DNA from: Mesorhizobium amorphae
GTDB lineage: Bacteria > Pseudomonadota > Alphaproteobacteria > Rhizobiales > Rhizobiaceae
NCBI RefSeq assembly: GCF_014843845.1
Contig: NZ_JHQS01000006.1
Coordinates: 124,001-188,000 of the forward strand
Direction of reading: 5' to 3'
DNA: 64,000 bases
This document shows, piece by piece, positions 63,498 through 64,000 of the stretch (position 1 is the stretch's first letter; each line of letters opens with the position of its first letter). A program made the position numbers and the translations under genes. The notes beneath the pieces were generated by a model. It made no database searches and was not told the origin of the DNA. It was given only the letters and a program-made list of their open reading frames with translations.

Positions 63498-63866
63498 TCA
63501 GACCTCGCCGCGCTTCTTGCCGATCCGCCAGTACCGCCACGGCATGAACCAGACATAGCGCCCGGCCAGCGTCTCCGGCACGCGATCGATGCCATGCGTG
63601 CCGAACGGGCCGCAGCGCAGCACCCGGAAAAGCCCCATCCAGCCGCCGGCCCACAGGCCGTGGCGGGCGATCGCCTCATGCGCGTATTCGGAACAGGTCG
63701 GCAGATGGCGGCAGGTATTGCCGACAAAACCGGACAGCGTCAGCTGGTAGAGACGCACAAGCGACGTGCCGAGGATGCGGCCCGGCGTCTTGCGCCAGGG
63801 GCCTGGCCAATTGCGCCCACGCCGCGCCGGTGTTGCGGCATGCGCATGCCCTTCGTGGTCGCGCAC
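63498..63866 (-). CDS. yidD: Membrane protein insertion efficiency factor YidD
   Basis: YidD assists YidC-dependent membrane protein insertion. The product shows LIRLYQLTLSGF-like VRLYQLTLSGFVGNTCRHLPTCSEYAHEAIARHGLWAGGWMGLFRVLRCGPFGTHGID, the family signature with the conserved Cys set. The start is unclear. GTG at 63864-63866 has CGGAG upstream and gives 122 residues. A TTG at 63924-63926 would add twenty residues. The family usually begins close to the RLYQ motif, so the shorter form is preferred. The last 75 bases of the window (63927-64000) hold no recognised gene. Confidence 0.88.
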   Translation of the reverse strand: MRDHEGHAHAATPARRGRNWPGPWRKTPGRILGTSLVRLYQLTLSGFVGNTCRHLPTCSEYAHEAIARHGLWAGGWMGLFRVLRCGPFGTHGIDRVPETLAGRYVWFMPWRYWRIGKKRGEV

Positions 63867-64000
63867 CGCATTCTCCGTATCGCGTTTCGCCCCGGGATAG
63901 ATGTGGACTTCGAGCAGAGAACGCAATCCCCGTTGATGCTGGCCATTGGTGATGCCAGCTGTCGATGCTGGCCGTCCTGCCTTTCACCGGTGAAATGTGC

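Overview
The window looks like chromosomal core DNA of a rhizobial alphaproteobacterium, most likely Mesorhizobium or a close relative. The basis is the high GC content, the gene orders topA-rnr-DUF983-Nudix and rpmG-pleD-divK-DUF3572-dinB, a Tad/Cpa pilus operon, a propionyl-CoA carboxylase alpha subunit, and short palindromic repeats of kinds I associate with Rhizobiales genomes. The genus is inferred from protein and synteny resemblance; no rRNA is present. No phage, insertion sequence, CRISPR array or intact tRNA gene was seen.

Layout. 1-5.2 kb: a truncated DUF502 membrane protein, the cell-wall precursor genes glmS and glmU, a decayed tRNA-like sequence, ccdA and a small secreted protein. 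5.5-13.6 kb: a plus-strand run of topA, rnr, DUF983, a Nudix hydrolase, an MFS transporter and a small CutA/YqfO-like protein. 13.7-21 kb: rpmG, the cell-cycle regulators pleD and divK, DUF3572 with a HAD phosphatase, exported proteins, a GNAT enzyme and a DNA polymerase IV with an added zinc ribbon. 21-29 kb: an EamA transporter, a K+-channel-like protein with a C-terminal zinc ribbon, dnaE and pccA. 29-34 kb: a glutathione-dependent formaldehyde module (class III alcohol dehydrogenase plus Gfa), UPF0178, DUF1345, and a cytochrome b561/molybdopterin-protein pair. 34-40 kb: an internally duplicated unknown protein, a block of two palindromic repeats, a tandem glycine riboswitch and gcvTHP. 40-49.2 kb: a membrane GGDEF protein and the minus-strand Tad operon cpaB-cpaC-(mini CpaD)-cpaE-cpaF-tadB-tadC-tadD. 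49.4-64 kb: parE, an FUSC transporter, a long palindromic repeat, DUF2336, a MaoC/CitE pair, small redox enzymes, an acyltransferase, thrS, a class D beta-lactamase and yidD.

How the parts work together. The glycine riboswitch senses glycine and sets expression of the glycine cleavage system, which feeds one-carbon units to folate. The adhC/gfa pair oxidises formaldehyde through S-hydroxymethylglutathione. PleD makes cyclic di-GMP and DivK is its single-domain partner in polarity and cell-cycle control. The Tad genes encode the secretin, ATPase and platform of a Flp-type pilus, but the pilin and prepilin peptidase are not in the window. Most of the window is ordinary housekeeping content. The less ordinary items are the zinc-ribbon fusions (Pol IV and the channel), the reduced CpaD position, the duplicated unknown protein, several unexplained inverted repeats and the tRNA-like relic. 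I found no convincing wholly new multi-gene system.
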